This document shows positions 50,302 to 59,117 of a stretch of 64,000 bases of DNA, one piece after another (the first letter of the stretch is position 1; every line of letters starts with the position of its first letter). Location of the stretch: positions 2,046,001-2,110,000 of the forward strand of contig CP042428.1 of NCBI GenBank assembly GCA_024207135.1. Reading direction: 5' to 3'. The DNA is from Arthrobacter sp. C2. GTDB taxonomy: Bacteria; Actinomycetota; Actinomycetes; Actinomycetales; Micrococcaceae. The notes beneath the pieces are model-generated. The model searched no databases and had not been told where the DNA came from. It saw only the letters and a program-made list of their open reading frames with translations. A program made the translations under genes and the position numbers.

Positions 50302-52944
50302 TCAGGGCTGGCCCATGCGCTTCTTCACGTGCCGGGTGGCGGGAGCGGTCCACGGGTCCTCGGGCCACGGATGCTTGGGATAGCGGCCACGGTTCTCCGC
50401 CCGCACCTGGGTGTAGGGCCCGGACCAGAAGGAGGCCAGGTCGTCGGTGACCGCCAGCGGGCGTCCGGCCGGGGAGAGCAGGTGGAACAGGACCGGCACC
50501 CTCCCGCGCACCAGCGCCGGGGAGGTCGCCAGCCCGAAGCACTCCTGCAGCTTCACCGCGACCACCGGCGGTGCGTCCGGGGCATCGACGCCCGGGTAGT
50601 CGATGCGGACCTTCGATCCGCTGGGCACCGCGAGGCGTTCGGGAACCAGCTCGTCCAGCTCAGTGGCCTCGGGCCAGGGCAGCAGCCGGCGCAGCGCATC
50701 GGCCAGGTGCAGCGAGCCGGCGGACTTGCCCCCGGCGAGCGCCTCGAGTTCCGGGGCCAGCCAGGTCTCGGCCGCTTCCAGCAGCGCGGCGTCATCCATG
50801 GACGGCCACGGGTCCCCGAGCTCGCGGTGGACAATGGCCAGCCGGTTGCGCAGCGCCGTGGCGGAGGCCGAGAACCTGAGCATGCCCAACCCGTTGGCCC
50901 GCAGCGCATCAAGCACCGCGGCGCGTCCCTGGGCGCGGGTGGGTGCCACCGGGGTGCTGGCCAGCTCGATGGCACCGAGCCGGTGCACGTCCCTGGCGGT
51001 GAGCTTCCCGTGGGCAAAGACGGTGGCCGTGTCCTGGGTTTCCAGGTGGGCTGCGGCAAGCAGCGCGGTGGCCTCGTCCAGCGGGGCAGCGGCGCGGATC
51101 AGCGCGCCGGTTCCGGCCGCGTCGCGGCCGGCGGCCCGGGCCACCTCGGCCACCGCGATCCAGGCGTGGTGTGCCACGGGGCTTGCCGCCGGGAGCCCGG
51201 CCCGGGTGCCGGAGGCCAGCAGGTAGGTGGTTCCCGCGGCGCCTTCCACGCGCCGGGCCACCTGGCCCGGGAAGGCCAACGCGGTGATCAGGCCCAGCGG
51301 GTCGCCGGTGAAGGCTTCGGCGGACCGGTCCGCTTGGCCGGCAGCCTGCGTGGCGATGCGTTCGAGGCGGGCCGATTCGCGTTTCCAGGCACCGGAGCCG
51401 GGGTGCCGGCCGCTGCGCAGCAAGGCCAGCAGCGCCCCGAGGTCCGCACCCTGGGCCCGGTAGTCGCCAGCCAGCAAGGCGACGATGCGTGCGGTGGCGG
51501 CGGCCCCGGCCATCGGGGCTCCGTCGAGCAGCGCGCGCCCAAGCCGCGGGTCCGCCGGGATGGAAGCCAGGCGCCGGCCCAGCGCGGTCGCCTGCCCGGA
51601 TTCCTCGATCGCGCCGAGGTGTTCGAGCACCGTGGTGGCTGCCTGCAGGCTGGAGGCCGGGGGCGCCTCGGGCAGCGCCAGCCCCTGCCCGCCGGGGGCG
51701 CCCCAGCAGGCCAGGATGAGCGCGGCGGAGGCCAGGTCCGCCACGGTGATCTCGGCTCGCGGGTGCGCCGGGGCGGCGGCGAAGCTCTTTTCCTCGAAGC
51801 AGCGCACCACGGTGCCCGGGCCCAGGCGGGCGGCACGTCCGGCGCGCTGGATGCACGAGGCCCGCGAGGCGGAGACCGTGACAAGTCCGCTCATGGAACG
51901 GGCCGCGTCCCGGCGGGGTTCGCGGGCCAGCCCCGAGTCGATGACCAGCCGCACCCCGGGGACGGTGAGCGAGGATTCGGCCAGCGAGGTGGAGACGATG
52001 ATCCGCGGTTTCCCGCCGGGTTCGCGCCCGGAGACCGCGCGGTCCTGCTCATTGGCGGGCACCTGGCCATGCAGCTCGAGCACCTCGGTGCCTTCGGCCC
52101 TGGAGCGCAATTGGGCCGCGACGTCGGCGACCTCCCAGGCCCCGGGCAGGAACACCAGCGCGTCGATGCCCGGGTCCTGGGCCAGCGCCCGGGCGTGGGC
52201 CTCGACGGCGACGGCCGCCACGTGGGTGAGGAAGGTGCGTGAGACCCCGCGGTCGGTCAGCCGCGGGGCCGCCGCCGGTGCCCAGCGCACCGCCAGTTCG
52301 TGCAGCGCGGAGGGGCAGTCGACCAGCGGGGCTTCCCCGCTGCCGGTGGCATCCCCCAGCAGCTGGGCGAAGCGCGGGGCATCGAGCGTGGCGGACATGG
52401 CCACCAGGGTGAGGTCCCCGCGCAGTTCGTGGACCTCGCGCAGCATGCCCAGCAGCAGGTCGGTTTCCAGCCCGCGTTCGTGCACCTCGTCGATGATCAC
52501 CGCGTCCACGTTTTCCAGGCCCGGGTCGGCCAGCAGCCGGCGCAGCAGGATGCCGGGGGTCACGAACTCCACCAGCGTGTGGGCACCGGCGGTGTGTTCC
52601 CCGCGCACCGTGAAACCCACCCGGGTGCCCAGGCCGCTGCCGTCCAGGAAGGCCAGGCGGCGGGCGGCGGAGCGGGCGGCGACGCGGCGCGGCTGGGTGA
52701 CCACGATGCGGGCGGGCTTCCCGGTGCGGGCGGCAACGGCGTTGGCGACCAGCGGCGGGACCAAGGTGGTCTTGCCGGTGCCCGGCGGGGCTTGGATGAC
52801 CGCGGTGGCGCTGGCCCCGCCGCCCTCAATCACCTGGGCAAGTTCTGGCAGGGAATGGGCAAAGACCAACCCGTGCCCGATGGCTGCCAGGTCGAAGTCG
52901 TGGGTGGGTAGGGGATTTTCCTGCCGGATCTGCTGCGTGCTCAC
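50302..52944 (-). CDS. hrpB: ATP-dependent RNA helicase HrpB
   Basis: This 880-residue protein is a DEAH/RHA-type helicase. Walker A APPGTGKTT is at 52-60, the DEVH box at 152-155 (IIDEVHERG), then the SAT motif (MSATLD) and the helicase C region with QRAGRAARLGPG. The C-terminal HrpB-specific domain ends in HPWPEDPWTAPATRHVKKR, as in bacterial HrpB. It is thought to unwind RNA in processing or turnover; the cellular role is not well known. The GTG at 52944 lies 7 bases after GATAAT (52952-52957), so a leaderless start is preferred over the ATG at 52953. Confidence 0.92.
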   Translation of the reverse strand: MSTQQIRQENPLPTHDFDLAAIGHGLVFAHSLPELAQVIEGGGASATAVIQAPPGTGKTTLVPPLVANAVAARTGKPARIVVTQPRRVAARSAARRLAFLDGSGLGTRVGFTVRGEHTAGAHTLVEFVTPGILLRRLLADPGLENVDAVIIDEVHERGLETDLLLGMLREVHELRGDLTLVAMSATLDAPRFAQLLGDATGSGEAPLVDCPSALHELAVRWAPAAAPRLTDRGVSRTFLTHVAAVAVEAHARALAQDPGIDALVFLPGAWEVADVAAQLRSRAEGTEVLELHGQVPANEQDRAVSGREPGGKPRIIVSTSLAESSLTVPGVRLVIDSGLAREPRRDAARSMSGLVTVSASRASCIQRAGRAARLGPGTVVRCFEEKSFAAAPAHPRAEITVADLASAALILACWGAPGGQGLALPEAPPASSLQAATTVLEHLGAIEESGQATALGRRLASIPADPRLGRALLDGAPMAGAAATARIVALLAGDYRAQGADLGALLALLRSGRHPGSGAWKRESARLERIATQAAGQADRSAEAFTGDPLGLITALAFPGQVARRVEGAAGTTYLLASGTRAGLPAASPVAHHAWIAVAEVARAAGRDAAGTGALIRAAAPLDEATALLAAAHLETQDTATVFAHGKLTARDVHRLGAIELASTPVAPTRAQGRAAVLDALRANGLGMLRFSASATALRNRLAIVHRELGDPWPSMDDAALLEAAETWLAPELEALAGGKSAGSLHLADALRRLLPWPEATELDELVPERLAVPSGSKVRIDYPGVDAPDAPPVVAVKLQECFGLATSPALVRGRVPVLFHLLSPAGRPLAVTDDLASFWSGPYTQVRAENRGRYPKHPWPEDPWTAPATRHVKKRMGQP

Positions 52945-52981
52945 CCGCCCCATTATCCAGTGTTGCCGCCGGTTCCCCGGA

Positions 52982-53716
52982 TCAGGGCGTGCGGCGGCGC
53001 AGCGTCATCGAGCCCACGACGATGGCGGCCAGGATCCAGGCGGCAATGAATCCGATGCGCAGCCAGATGTAGCCGGCGTCCTGGTCGTCGCGGGCCACGG
53101 CGTTCAGCGCATCAATGGCGTGGCTCAAGGGCAGCCAGTCGCCGATCTTCTCCAGGGCCTCGGGCAGCTGGTCCCGGGGCAGGAAGATCCCGCCGAGCAG
53201 CACCTGCGGGAAAACGAAGGCCGGCATGAACTGCACGACCTGGAACTCGCTGCGGGCAAAGGCGCTGGCCAAAAGCCCCAGCGAGGTGCCCAGCAACGCA
53301 TCGACGATCGCCACCGCGAACAGCAGCCCCAGGTTCCCGCCCACGTCCAGCCCGCAGACCCACACGGCGAAGCCCACCGCGATCGCGGTCTGCACGATCG
53401 CCAGCAAACCGAAGGCCAGCGCGTAGCCCAAGATGAAGTCGGCCTTGCCCAGCGGCAGGGACAGCAGCCGTTCCAGGGTGCCGCTGCGCCGTTCGCGCAA
53501 CGTGGCGATCGAGGTGACCAGGAACATCACGATGAAGGGGAACAGCGCGATCATGGCCGGGCCGATCTGCCCGAACACCGGGGTGTCCGTGAAGATCCAG
53601 GCGACCAGGCCCACCAGCAGCGCGGGGACCAACAACAGCAGGCCCAGCGTGCGGTGGTCGTGCCGCACCTGGTTCAGCACCCGGGCGGTGGTGGCAAGGG
53701 TGCGGGCGACGCTCAT
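52982..53716 (-). CDS. ABC-2 type permease
   Basis: This 244-residue membrane protein has six helices of the ABC-2 family (NodJ/YhhJ/DrrB-like). The cytosolic segment RERRSGTLERLLSLPLGKADFILGY between helices 2 and 3 is characteristic. It pairs with the ATPase whose stop codon overlaps its start by 4 bases (ATGA). Likely role is export of a drug or polysaccharide; substrate unknown. Confidence 0.9.
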   Translation of the reverse strand: MSVARTLATTARVLNQVRHDHRTLGLLLLVPALLVGLVAWIFTDTPVFGQIGPAMIALFPFIVMFLVTSIATLRERRSGTLERLLSLPLGKADFILGYALAFGLLAIVQTAIAVGFAVWVCGLDVGGNLGLLFAVAIVDALLGTSLGLLASAFARSEFQVVQFMPAFVFPQVLLGGIFLPRDQLPEALEKIGDWLPLSHAIDALNAVARDDQDAGYIWLRIGFIAAWILAAIVVGSMTLRRRTP

Positions 53717-54489
53717 GGTTCCTCCGACCCGGCGCGGTGCTTGGGGACGTGCGGCGTGTCGCTCCCTGGCTCCTGTGCCCCTCGGATCAGGGCGAGGAAG
53801 GCGTCCTCGGCGTTGTCGGTCCCGGTGCGCTCCAGCAGCGAGCCGGGGGTTTCCTGGGCGATGACCTGCCCCTCGCGCATCAGGATCAGCCGGTCGCAGC
53901 GCGTGGCCTCGTCCATGACGTGGCTGGAGACCAGCAGCGTCGTGCCCTCGGCGGCGAGCTGCGCGAACAGTTCCCAGAGGGCCACGCGCAGCACCGGATC
54001 CAGCCCGACGGTCGGCTCGTCCAGCACCAGCAGCTCGGGGGAACCCAGCAGCGCGATGGCCAGCGAGAGCCGGCTGCGCTGGCCGCCGGACAGGTCCGCG
54101 GCCAACGACTTGGCCTCCGACCCCAGGTCGGTGCGTTCGATGATCTCGGCGACCTGCGCGGGCGGGGCGCCGAGGATCTTGGCGAAGTAGTTCAGGTTCG
54201 CAGCCACCGGCAGGTCGTCGTAGATGCTCGCTTCCTGGGTCATGTAGCCCACGCGGTGGCGCAACGCCGCGGAGCCTGCGGTGTCCCCCAGGACTTTCAC
54301 GTCCCCGCCGGAGATGATCTGGGTGCCCACGATCGCACGCATCAGGGTCGACTTGCCGCAGCCACTGGGACCGAGCAGCCCCACGACCTCGCCGCGCGGA
54401 ACCAGCAGGTCAAGGCCGGGAAGCACCAGGTTCTTCCCGCGCAACACTTTCAGCCCGGTGATCGAGATTGCCGCCGTGTCAGCATCCAT
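53713..54489 (-). CDS. ABC transporter ATP-binding protein
   Basis: This 258-residue ATPase has Walker A GPSGCGKST at about 40-48, signature DLSGGQRSRL, Walker B LLVLDEPTVGLDP and the H-loop SSHVMDEATRC, the DrrA/YadG-type profile for ABC-2 exporters. The ATG at 54489 is used because the frame upstream is Arg-rich and not coding-like. The permease gene overlaps its stop. Confidence 0.92.
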   Translation of the reverse strand: MDADTAAISITGLKVLRGKNLVLPGLDLLVPRGEVVGLLGPSGCGKSTLMRAIVGTQIISGGDVKVLGDTAGSAALRHRVGYMTQEASIYDDLPVAANLNYFAKILGAPPAQVAEIIERTDLGSEAKSLAADLSGGQRSRLSLAIALLGSPELLVLDEPTVGLDPVLRVALWELFAQLAAEGTTLLVSSHVMDEATRCDRLILMREGQVIAQETPGSLLERTGTDNAEDAFLALIRGAQEPGSDTPHVPKHRAGSEEP

Positions 54490-54642
54490 TTCTTGAGTCT
54501 TGCCCCTGCGGCGGCCCCGGTCAAGGGGGGTGCTTTGGCGCCCGGACACGGCGCCGCCCTATCCTTGCCCGGCGAGGTCCGGGCATACTGGGTGAAAGGC
54601 TGCTGCCCGCCCGCTGCCTCCGTCAACCTCCAGGAGCGCGCC

Positions 54643-55176
54643 ATGAACGAGCCGCGCGGAGAAGGAACCATTCGCACCCCGCATCCCGTGCTCGTGGGGG
54701 TGTGCCAGAACCAGCATCCGGAGGTGGTCGCCACCGCGGCACGCCTGGCAGTGGCCCTGAAACTGGATCTGGTGTGTGCCTACGCCGTCACGGGGTTGGA
54801 ATCTTCCGAGTGGAAGGCGAAGGCAATCATCGATTTCGAGACGCTGGGTCGGGACGCGCAGGAGGAAATCGGCGTCATGGTTGTCCGCGAGCTCCAAGCC
54901 GGCCTCGGCGCTGCGTTGCAGGATTCACCCGTGCGCTGGATCCTGCGCATACTGGTGGGCGCTCCCGCGGGTGCGCTTGAGGAGTATGCAACGGCATTGG
55001 GGGCCTCGCTTTTGGTCCTCGGATCCCCCATGCGGCGCCCCCTCGGCATCACCTCCGCCCGGCTGCGCGCCTCCACGCTGGCACGTTTGCTTTCCCACCG
55101 CATGGTGCCGGTGCTGGTGGTTCCGCCGGAGCACTCGCCCGGGAAAACGGATACACCTTATTTGCCCATGCCCTGA
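54643..55176 (+). CDS. Universal stress protein family protein
   Basis: This 177-residue protein has the UspA fold: the first strand VLVGVCQNQHPEVVATAARLA and the ATP-binding glycine motif near the end, LLVLGSPMRRPLGITSARLR, which is modified from the usual G-x2-G-x9-G(S/T). The final strand VPVLVVPP is intact. It probably acts in stress or dormancy signalling. CAGGAG precedes the ATG by 8 bases. It stands alone between a hydrolase gene and the divergent ABC pair. Confidence 0.85.
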   Translation: MNEPRGEGTIRTPHPVLVGVCQNQHPEVVATAARLAVALKLDLVCAYAVTGLESSEWKAKAIIDFETLGRDAQEEIGVMVVRELQAGLGAALQDSPVRWILRILVGAPAGALEEYATALGASLLVLGSPMRRPLGITSARLRASTLARLLSHRMVPVLVVPPEHSPGKTDTPYLPMP

Positions 55177-55188
55177 CGCCGCGGGACC

Positions 55189-55980
55189 CTAGGTGTTGGT
55201 CCGCAGGAACGGCAGCAACTGCTCCAGGATGGGTTGCGGCGGGTAGAGCGTGCCTCCGTGGGTGCGGCCCTCCAGCTCAACCAGCCGGGCGTTGGGCATC
55301 ACCGAGGCCATGGTGCGCGAGTGCTCGATGCGCGGCCTGTCCCGGGTTCCGGTCATCAGCAGCGTCGGGGTGTCCAGCTGCGCCAGCAACAGCTCGCTCA
55401 CCGCGCTTCCTGCCTCGGTCGATTCGAAGTACGCCGCCAGCGCCAGCGCGTCGTTGGACGCGAAGGCCAGGCGTGTTGCGGGGTCGAGCCTCCCGCCGTC
55501 GGCTTCCATGCCTGCGATGAAGGCGTCCATGTCGCCCGTCTTGAGCGCCTCGAGATAGCCGTCGAAGAAGAGCGTGCTGATGTGTTGGGCCTCTATGGCG
55601 TGGGTTCCGCCGAGCATCGTCAGCGAGCGCACCATCGACGGGTGCTTGATGGCCAGCGAGAGGCCCACGCGCGAGCCGAAGGAATATCCCACGATGTGGA
55701 TCGACTCGTGGCCGGTGGCCGCCAGCACCGCCTTGACGTCCGCCAGCACCAGGTCCATGTTGTAGGCGGCCGGATCGTGCGGCTTGCCCGAGCGCCCGTG
55801 CCCGCGCAGGTCCATGCGGATCGTGTCGAACTCCGGCTCCAGGGCCTTCACATAGCCCAGGCCGCGCCAGATGGAACGGGAGAGAGCCGAGCCGTGCAGC
55901 AGCAGGACCGGTGGGGCCCCTGTGTCGCTGGCGTCGAAGTAGATAGTCTGGGCATCAATCGGGTTCACTGCATGGGGCAT
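55189..55980 (-). CDS. Alpha/beta hydrolase (dienelactone/epoxide hydrolase-like)
   Basis: This 263-residue protein has the hydrolase fold: HGSALSRSIW forms the oxyanion region, the elbow IVGYSFGSRVG gives the nucleophilic serine near residue 101, and a late aspartate and the histidine in LEGRTHGGTLYPP complete the triad. It resembles the 3-oxoadipate enol-lactonase group. The ATG at 55980 is taken because the long extension upstream is the reverse strand of the thiolase gene. The thiolase gene runs away from it 55 bases beyond. Confidence 0.88.
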   Translation of the reverse strand: MPHAVNPIDAQTIYFDASDTGAPPVLLLHGSALSRSIWRGLGYVKALEPEFDTIRMDLRGHGRSGKPHDPAAYNMDLVLADVKAVLAATGHESIHIVGYSFGSRVGLSLAIKHPSMVRSLTMLGGTHAIEAQHISTLFFDGYLEALKTGDMDAFIAGMEADGGRLDPATRLAFASNDALALAAYFESTEAGSAVSELLLAQLDTPTLLMTGTRDRPRIEHSRTMASVMPNARLVELEGRTHGGTLYPPQPILEQLLPFLRTNT

Positions 55981-56035
55981 GTGAATGAGCCTATGGCACC
56001 GAACCGGCATTTTCCCAAGCGCTAAGGATGCAGCA

Positions 56036-57223
56036 ATGAATGACGATCTGACTCCCGTGATCATTGGCGGGGCGCGCACGCCCTTTGGGAGGTTCCGCGG
56101 GGCCATCTCCTCGCTGCCGGCCACAGAGCTCGGCGCCCACGCCATCAAGGCGGCCCTGGAACGCAGCGGGGTGCCGGCCAGCGACATCAACCACGTCATC
56201 ATGGGCCAGGTGATCCTGGCCGGCACCGGGCAGGGCCCGGCCCGCCAGGCCTCCTTGAAGGCCGGGATCGGCTGGGACGTGCCCACGGTGACCATCAACA
56301 AGCTCTGCCTCTCCGGGCTGACGGCGGTCATCGACGCCGCCCGGATGATCCGGGCCGGGGAAGCCGACTTCATCGTCGCCGCCGGCCAGGAGTCCATGTC
56401 CAACGCACCCCACTTGGTCCGCGGCATGCGCACGGGGCTGGCGATCGGGGACCGCGGCCTGGAGGACTCGCTGAACCACGATGCCCTGGCCGACCCGCTC
56501 ACCGGCGAGCTCATGGGCTCGACCACCGAACGCGGCAACGCCAAGCTGGGGATCGGCAGGGCGGAGCAGGACGCGTACGCCGCGGCCTCGCACCAGCGCG
56601 CGGCCGCCGCCCGGGCGCACCTTGATGCGGAGATCGCCCCCATCTCCATCCCCCAGCGCCGCGGGGAGGATCTGGTTGTCTCCACCGACGAGGGCATCCG
56701 CCCCGAGACCACGGTGGAGAAACTGGCCGCATTGGGACCGGCATTTTCCCAGGAGCCGGGGGCAACCATCACGGCGGGTTCTTCCTCGCCGCTCTCCGAC
56801 GGGGCAGCCGCGTTGGTCGTGGCGTCCAAGGGGGCGGCCCGCAGTGCGGGGCTGTCCTGGCTGTGCGAGATCGGGGCTCACGGACAAACCGCGGGGCCGG
56901 ACGGGCAACTGCATTCCCAGCCCAGCACCTCGATCCTCGCGGCCTTGGAGAAGGAGGGGCTGAAGGCCGGGGACCTTGACGCAATCGAGATCAACGAGGC
57001 CTTCGCCTCGGTGGTGCTGCAATCGGCCAAGGACCTCGGCGTGGATCCGGCCAGGGTCAACACCGAGGGCGGGGCCATCGCGCTGGGCCACCCGGTGGGT
57101 GCCTCCGGGGCCCGGCTGGTGTTGCACATGGCGATGGAGCTGGCGCGGCGCGGCGGCGGCACCGGGGTCGTCTCGCTGTGCGGCGGTGGCGGGCAGGGCG
57201 ATGCGCTGGTGCTCCGGGCCTGA
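56036..57223 (+). CDS. Acetyl-CoA acetyltransferase (thiolase)
   Basis: This 395-residue enzyme condenses or cleaves acyl-CoA units. The acyl-accepting cysteine is C91 in INKLCLSGL, the histidine H352 is in GGAIALGHPVGASGAR and the second cysteine C382 is in SLCGGGGQGDA, all as in biosynthetic-type acetyl-CoA acetyltransferases. Length is normal. AAGGA lies 7 bases before the ATG. It has no neighbour from fatty-acid or PHB metabolism next to it. Confidence 0.95.
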   Translation: MNDDLTPVIIGGARTPFGRFRGAISSLPATELGAHAIKAALERSGVPASDINHVIMGQVILAGTGQGPARQASLKAGIGWDVPTVTINKLCLSGLTAVIDAARMIRAGEADFIVAAGQESMSNAPHLVRGMRTGLAIGDRGLEDSLNHDALADPLTGELMGSTTERGNAKLGIGRAEQDAYAAASHQRAAAARAHLDAEIAPISIPQRRGEDLVVSTDEGIRPETTVEKLAALGPAFSQEPGATITAGSSSPLSDGAAALVVASKGAARSAGLSWLCEIGAHGQTAGPDGQLHSQPSTSILAALEKEGLKAGDLDAIEINEAFASVVLQSAKDLGVDPARVNTEGGAIALGHPVGASGARLVLHMAMELARRGGGTGVVSLCGGGGQGDALVLRA

Positions 57224-57285
57224 GTTCACACGTGGTTGCCGGGCCCCGTACAGCCTGTGCATAGATTGGAATCCTAGAGTAATAA

Positions 57286-57376
57286 CTACCTCATGAAGGT
57301 GCGAGTGATGAGAGCACCGGTCGGATACACGGCAGATTCCCCCCCTGGCCTTCCGACCGGTGCTCAACCATTTAAG
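57286..57376 (+). ncRNA. Candidate small RNA, C-rich loop hairpin element 1
   Basis: A TAGAGT box at 57275-57280 is followed by CTACC, five variable bases, AAGGTGCGAGTGAT (57296-57309), then a perfect 14-bp stem (57312-57325 with 57352-57365) and TTTAAG. Inside the stem a short GGC/GCC helix presents a loop with seven consecutive C residues. The same order of sequence and structure recurs at 57729. The region is also open as a peptide frame from ATG 57293, but the second copy cannot encode the same peptide, so conservation is at the RNA level. Confidence 0.6.
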
Positions 57377-57515
57377 CCCGGCGGTGCCCGGCGCGCGGCG
57401 CCGAGACGAGGCATGGCGCATCCCCTCGACAACGTCGGAACTTCGGACCAAACTGAAGATACCGGTCGCGCCGGTGAATCGGGCGACATGATCTACGGAC
57501 CAAGGAGCACGCGTG

Positions 57516-57668
57516 ATGAGTGAAAAACCAATCGGCGACGAAGAAGATGTCACGGCAGAAGAAGCTGCCGCAGAGCCGGAACATGTTGCCAGCGCCCACG
57601 ACGAGGCGCTGGTCGAGGAATGGGAAGACGAGTCCTTCCCCGCCTCCGACCCCCCGTCGAATTACTGA
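57516..57668 (+). CDS. Small acidic protein, unrecognised
   Basis: This 50-residue protein is one I do not recognise. It is very acidic (runs of Asp/Glu, e.g. DEEDVTAEEAAAEPE) and ends with the distinctive motif EWEDESFPASDPPSNY. The ATG at 57516 has AAGGAGC 9 bases upstream, one of the better ribosome sites in the window, which is good evidence that this short frame is real; a GTG at 57513 is also in frame. There is no membrane segment. It lies exactly between the two C-rich-loop elements. Confidence 0.72.
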   Translation: MSEKPIGDEEDVTAEEAAAEPEHVASAHDEALVEEWEDESFPASDPPSNY

Positions 57669-57728
57669 CTCTCGGCTGACTGACAACCAATCCTCAGCCC
57701 ACACTCAGCTTGGCCTCTTAGGCTGAAG

Positions 57729-57816
57729 CTACCTTCTCAAGGTGCGAGTGATCAGAAGAACCGGTCGCGGCGGAGTTTCACCTCCTTAGCCGTCACGACC
57801 GGTTCTTCACTTTAAG
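57729..57816 (+). ncRNA. Candidate small RNA, C-rich loop hairpin element 2
   Basis: TAGGCT at 57719-57724 precedes CTACC, five variable bases, AAGGTGCGAGTGAT (57739-57752), a perfect 13-bp stem (57755-57767 with 57796-57808) and TTTAAG. An inner CGGC/GCCG helix displays a loop with CACCTCC, complementary to ribosome-binding sites. Relative to element 1 the outer stem differs at two paired positions and both changes keep the pairing. The inner ORF stops after 17 codons and has no start. Confidence 0.6.
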
Positions 57817-57999
57817 AACGCCGGCACCGAAGGTGGGCCTCTCCCCGGGTCACAAAGCAGCGGATTTCGCTTCTCCCCAGCGTGCCGCGCCCGCCGTCGT
57901 GGATTATCGGCGCCTCGGGGGACAAGAATGGATGCGAATGACGCCCAGAAAGCGTCATGAGATTTTCCGTCCCACCAATTTCAGGAGAACACCACCACC
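57817..57999 (+). other. Leader region of the aldo/keto reductase gene
   Basis: This 183-base remainder of the gap holds no gene. It includes an inverted repeat ATGACGC-7-GCGTCAT (57938-57958), 42 bases before the start codon, that could be an operator, and an AGGAGA ribosome site. Confidence 0.4.
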
Positions 58000-59064
58000 A
58001 TGGCCGAAGAACTCCGCTATGCCCCCGTCCCCGAAACCCACGCACCCTATGTGGCCGCCGCGGATCGCTACGAGGCCACCGGCTACCGGCGCGTCGGCAA
58101 CTCCGGCTTGGTCCTTCCCCCGATTTCCCTGGGCCTGTGGTGGAACTTTGGCGACAACCGCCCCTTCGACACCCAGCGCGAGGTGTTGCGCCATGCCTTC
58201 GACCACGGCATCACGCACTTCGACCTGGCCAACAACTACGGCCCGCCCTACGGTTCCGCCGAGGAAAACTTCGGCCGCATGATGCGCGGCGATTTCAAGG
58301 CCTACCGCAACGAGCTGATCATCTCGTCGAAGGCCGGCTGGGACATGTGGCCGGGCCCCTACGGCAACCTGGGTTCGCGCAAGTACATCATGGCCTCGGC
58401 CGACGAGTCCCTCTCCCGCATGGGCCTTGACTACGTGGACATCTTCTACTCGCACCGCCCGGACCCAGACACCCCGATCGAGGAGACCATCGGCGCGCTG
58501 GACACCCTGGTCCGCCAGGGCAAGGCCCTCTACGTGGGCATTTCCTCTTACTCCCCCGAACGCACTGCGCAGGCCGCGCAGGCCGCCAAGGCCATGGGCA
58601 CCCCGCTGGTCATTCACCAGCCTTCCTACTCGATGCTCAACCGCTGGGTGGAAGACGGGCTGCTGGACACCCTCAAGGAACACGGCATGGGCTCGATCGC
58701 CTTCACCCCGTTGGCCCAGGGTCTGCTGACCGGCAAGTACCTCAAGGACGAATCGGCCATCCCGTCCGGCGGACGGAACTCGCTGGCCGGGCACCTGACC
58801 GAGGAGAACCTGTCCAAGGCCCGCGACCTGTCCAAGGTCGCCGAGACGCGCGGCCAGTCCCTGGCCCAGCTGGCCATCGCCTGGCTGCTGCGCGAGGGCG
58901 GGGTGACCTCGGTGCTGCTCGGGGCGTCCTCGACCGCGCAGCTGGATGAGAACCTCGGAGCCCTGGGCAACACCGCATTCAGCCCCGCGGAGCTGGAACT
59001 GATCGACAGGATCGCCGCCGGCGATGCCGGAATCGACCACTGGCGCGCGGCGGCCACGAGCTAA
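58000..59064 (+). CDS. Aldo/keto reductase (YghZ/glyceraldehyde 3-phosphate reductase-like)
   Basis: This 354-residue TIM-barrel oxidoreductase has the catalytic tetrad D75, Y80, K111, H152 (FDLANNYG; SSKAGW; FYSHRPD). GLWWNFGD and GISSYSPE fit the YghZ/Kv-beta-like AKR14 branch, which reduces L-glyceraldehyde 3-phosphate and methylglyoxal with NADPH. The ATG at 58000 has AGGAGAACACC upstream. A terminator follows. Confidence 0.92.
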   Translation: MAEELRYAPVPETHAPYVAAADRYEATGYRRVGNSGLVLPPISLGLWWNFGDNRPFDTQREVLRHAFDHGITHFDLANNYGPPYGSAEENFGRMMRGDFKAYRNELIISSKAGWDMWPGPYGNLGSRKYIMASADESLSRMGLDYVDIFYSHRPDPDTPIEETIGALDTLVRQGKALYVGISSYSPERTAQAAQAAKAMGTPLVIHQPSYSMLNRWVEDGLLDTLKEHGMGSIAFTPLAQGLLTGKYLKDESAIPSGGRNSLAGHLTEENLSKARDLSKVAETRGQSLAQLAIAWLLREGGVTSVLLGASSTAQLDENLGALGNTAFSPAELELIDRIAAGDAGIDHWRAAATS

Positions 59065-59087
59065 GTAGCCGAAGCGCCCCGACCCGA

Positions 59088-59117
59088 AACCCTGCGGAGA
59101 CGAATTCCGCAGGGTTT
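59088..59117 (+). terminator. Rho-independent terminator after the aldo/keto reductase
   Basis: Perfect 11-bp arms 59088-59098 and 59106-59116 (AACCCTGCGGA) with a 7-base loop, followed by TTCTCGTCGTT, start 24 bases after the stop. Confidence 0.8.

Noticed and set aside
57293-57523. Possible 76-codon peptide from ATG 57293
   Set aside because: The homologous copy at 57729 lacks a start and stops early, so RNA structure explains the conservation better.
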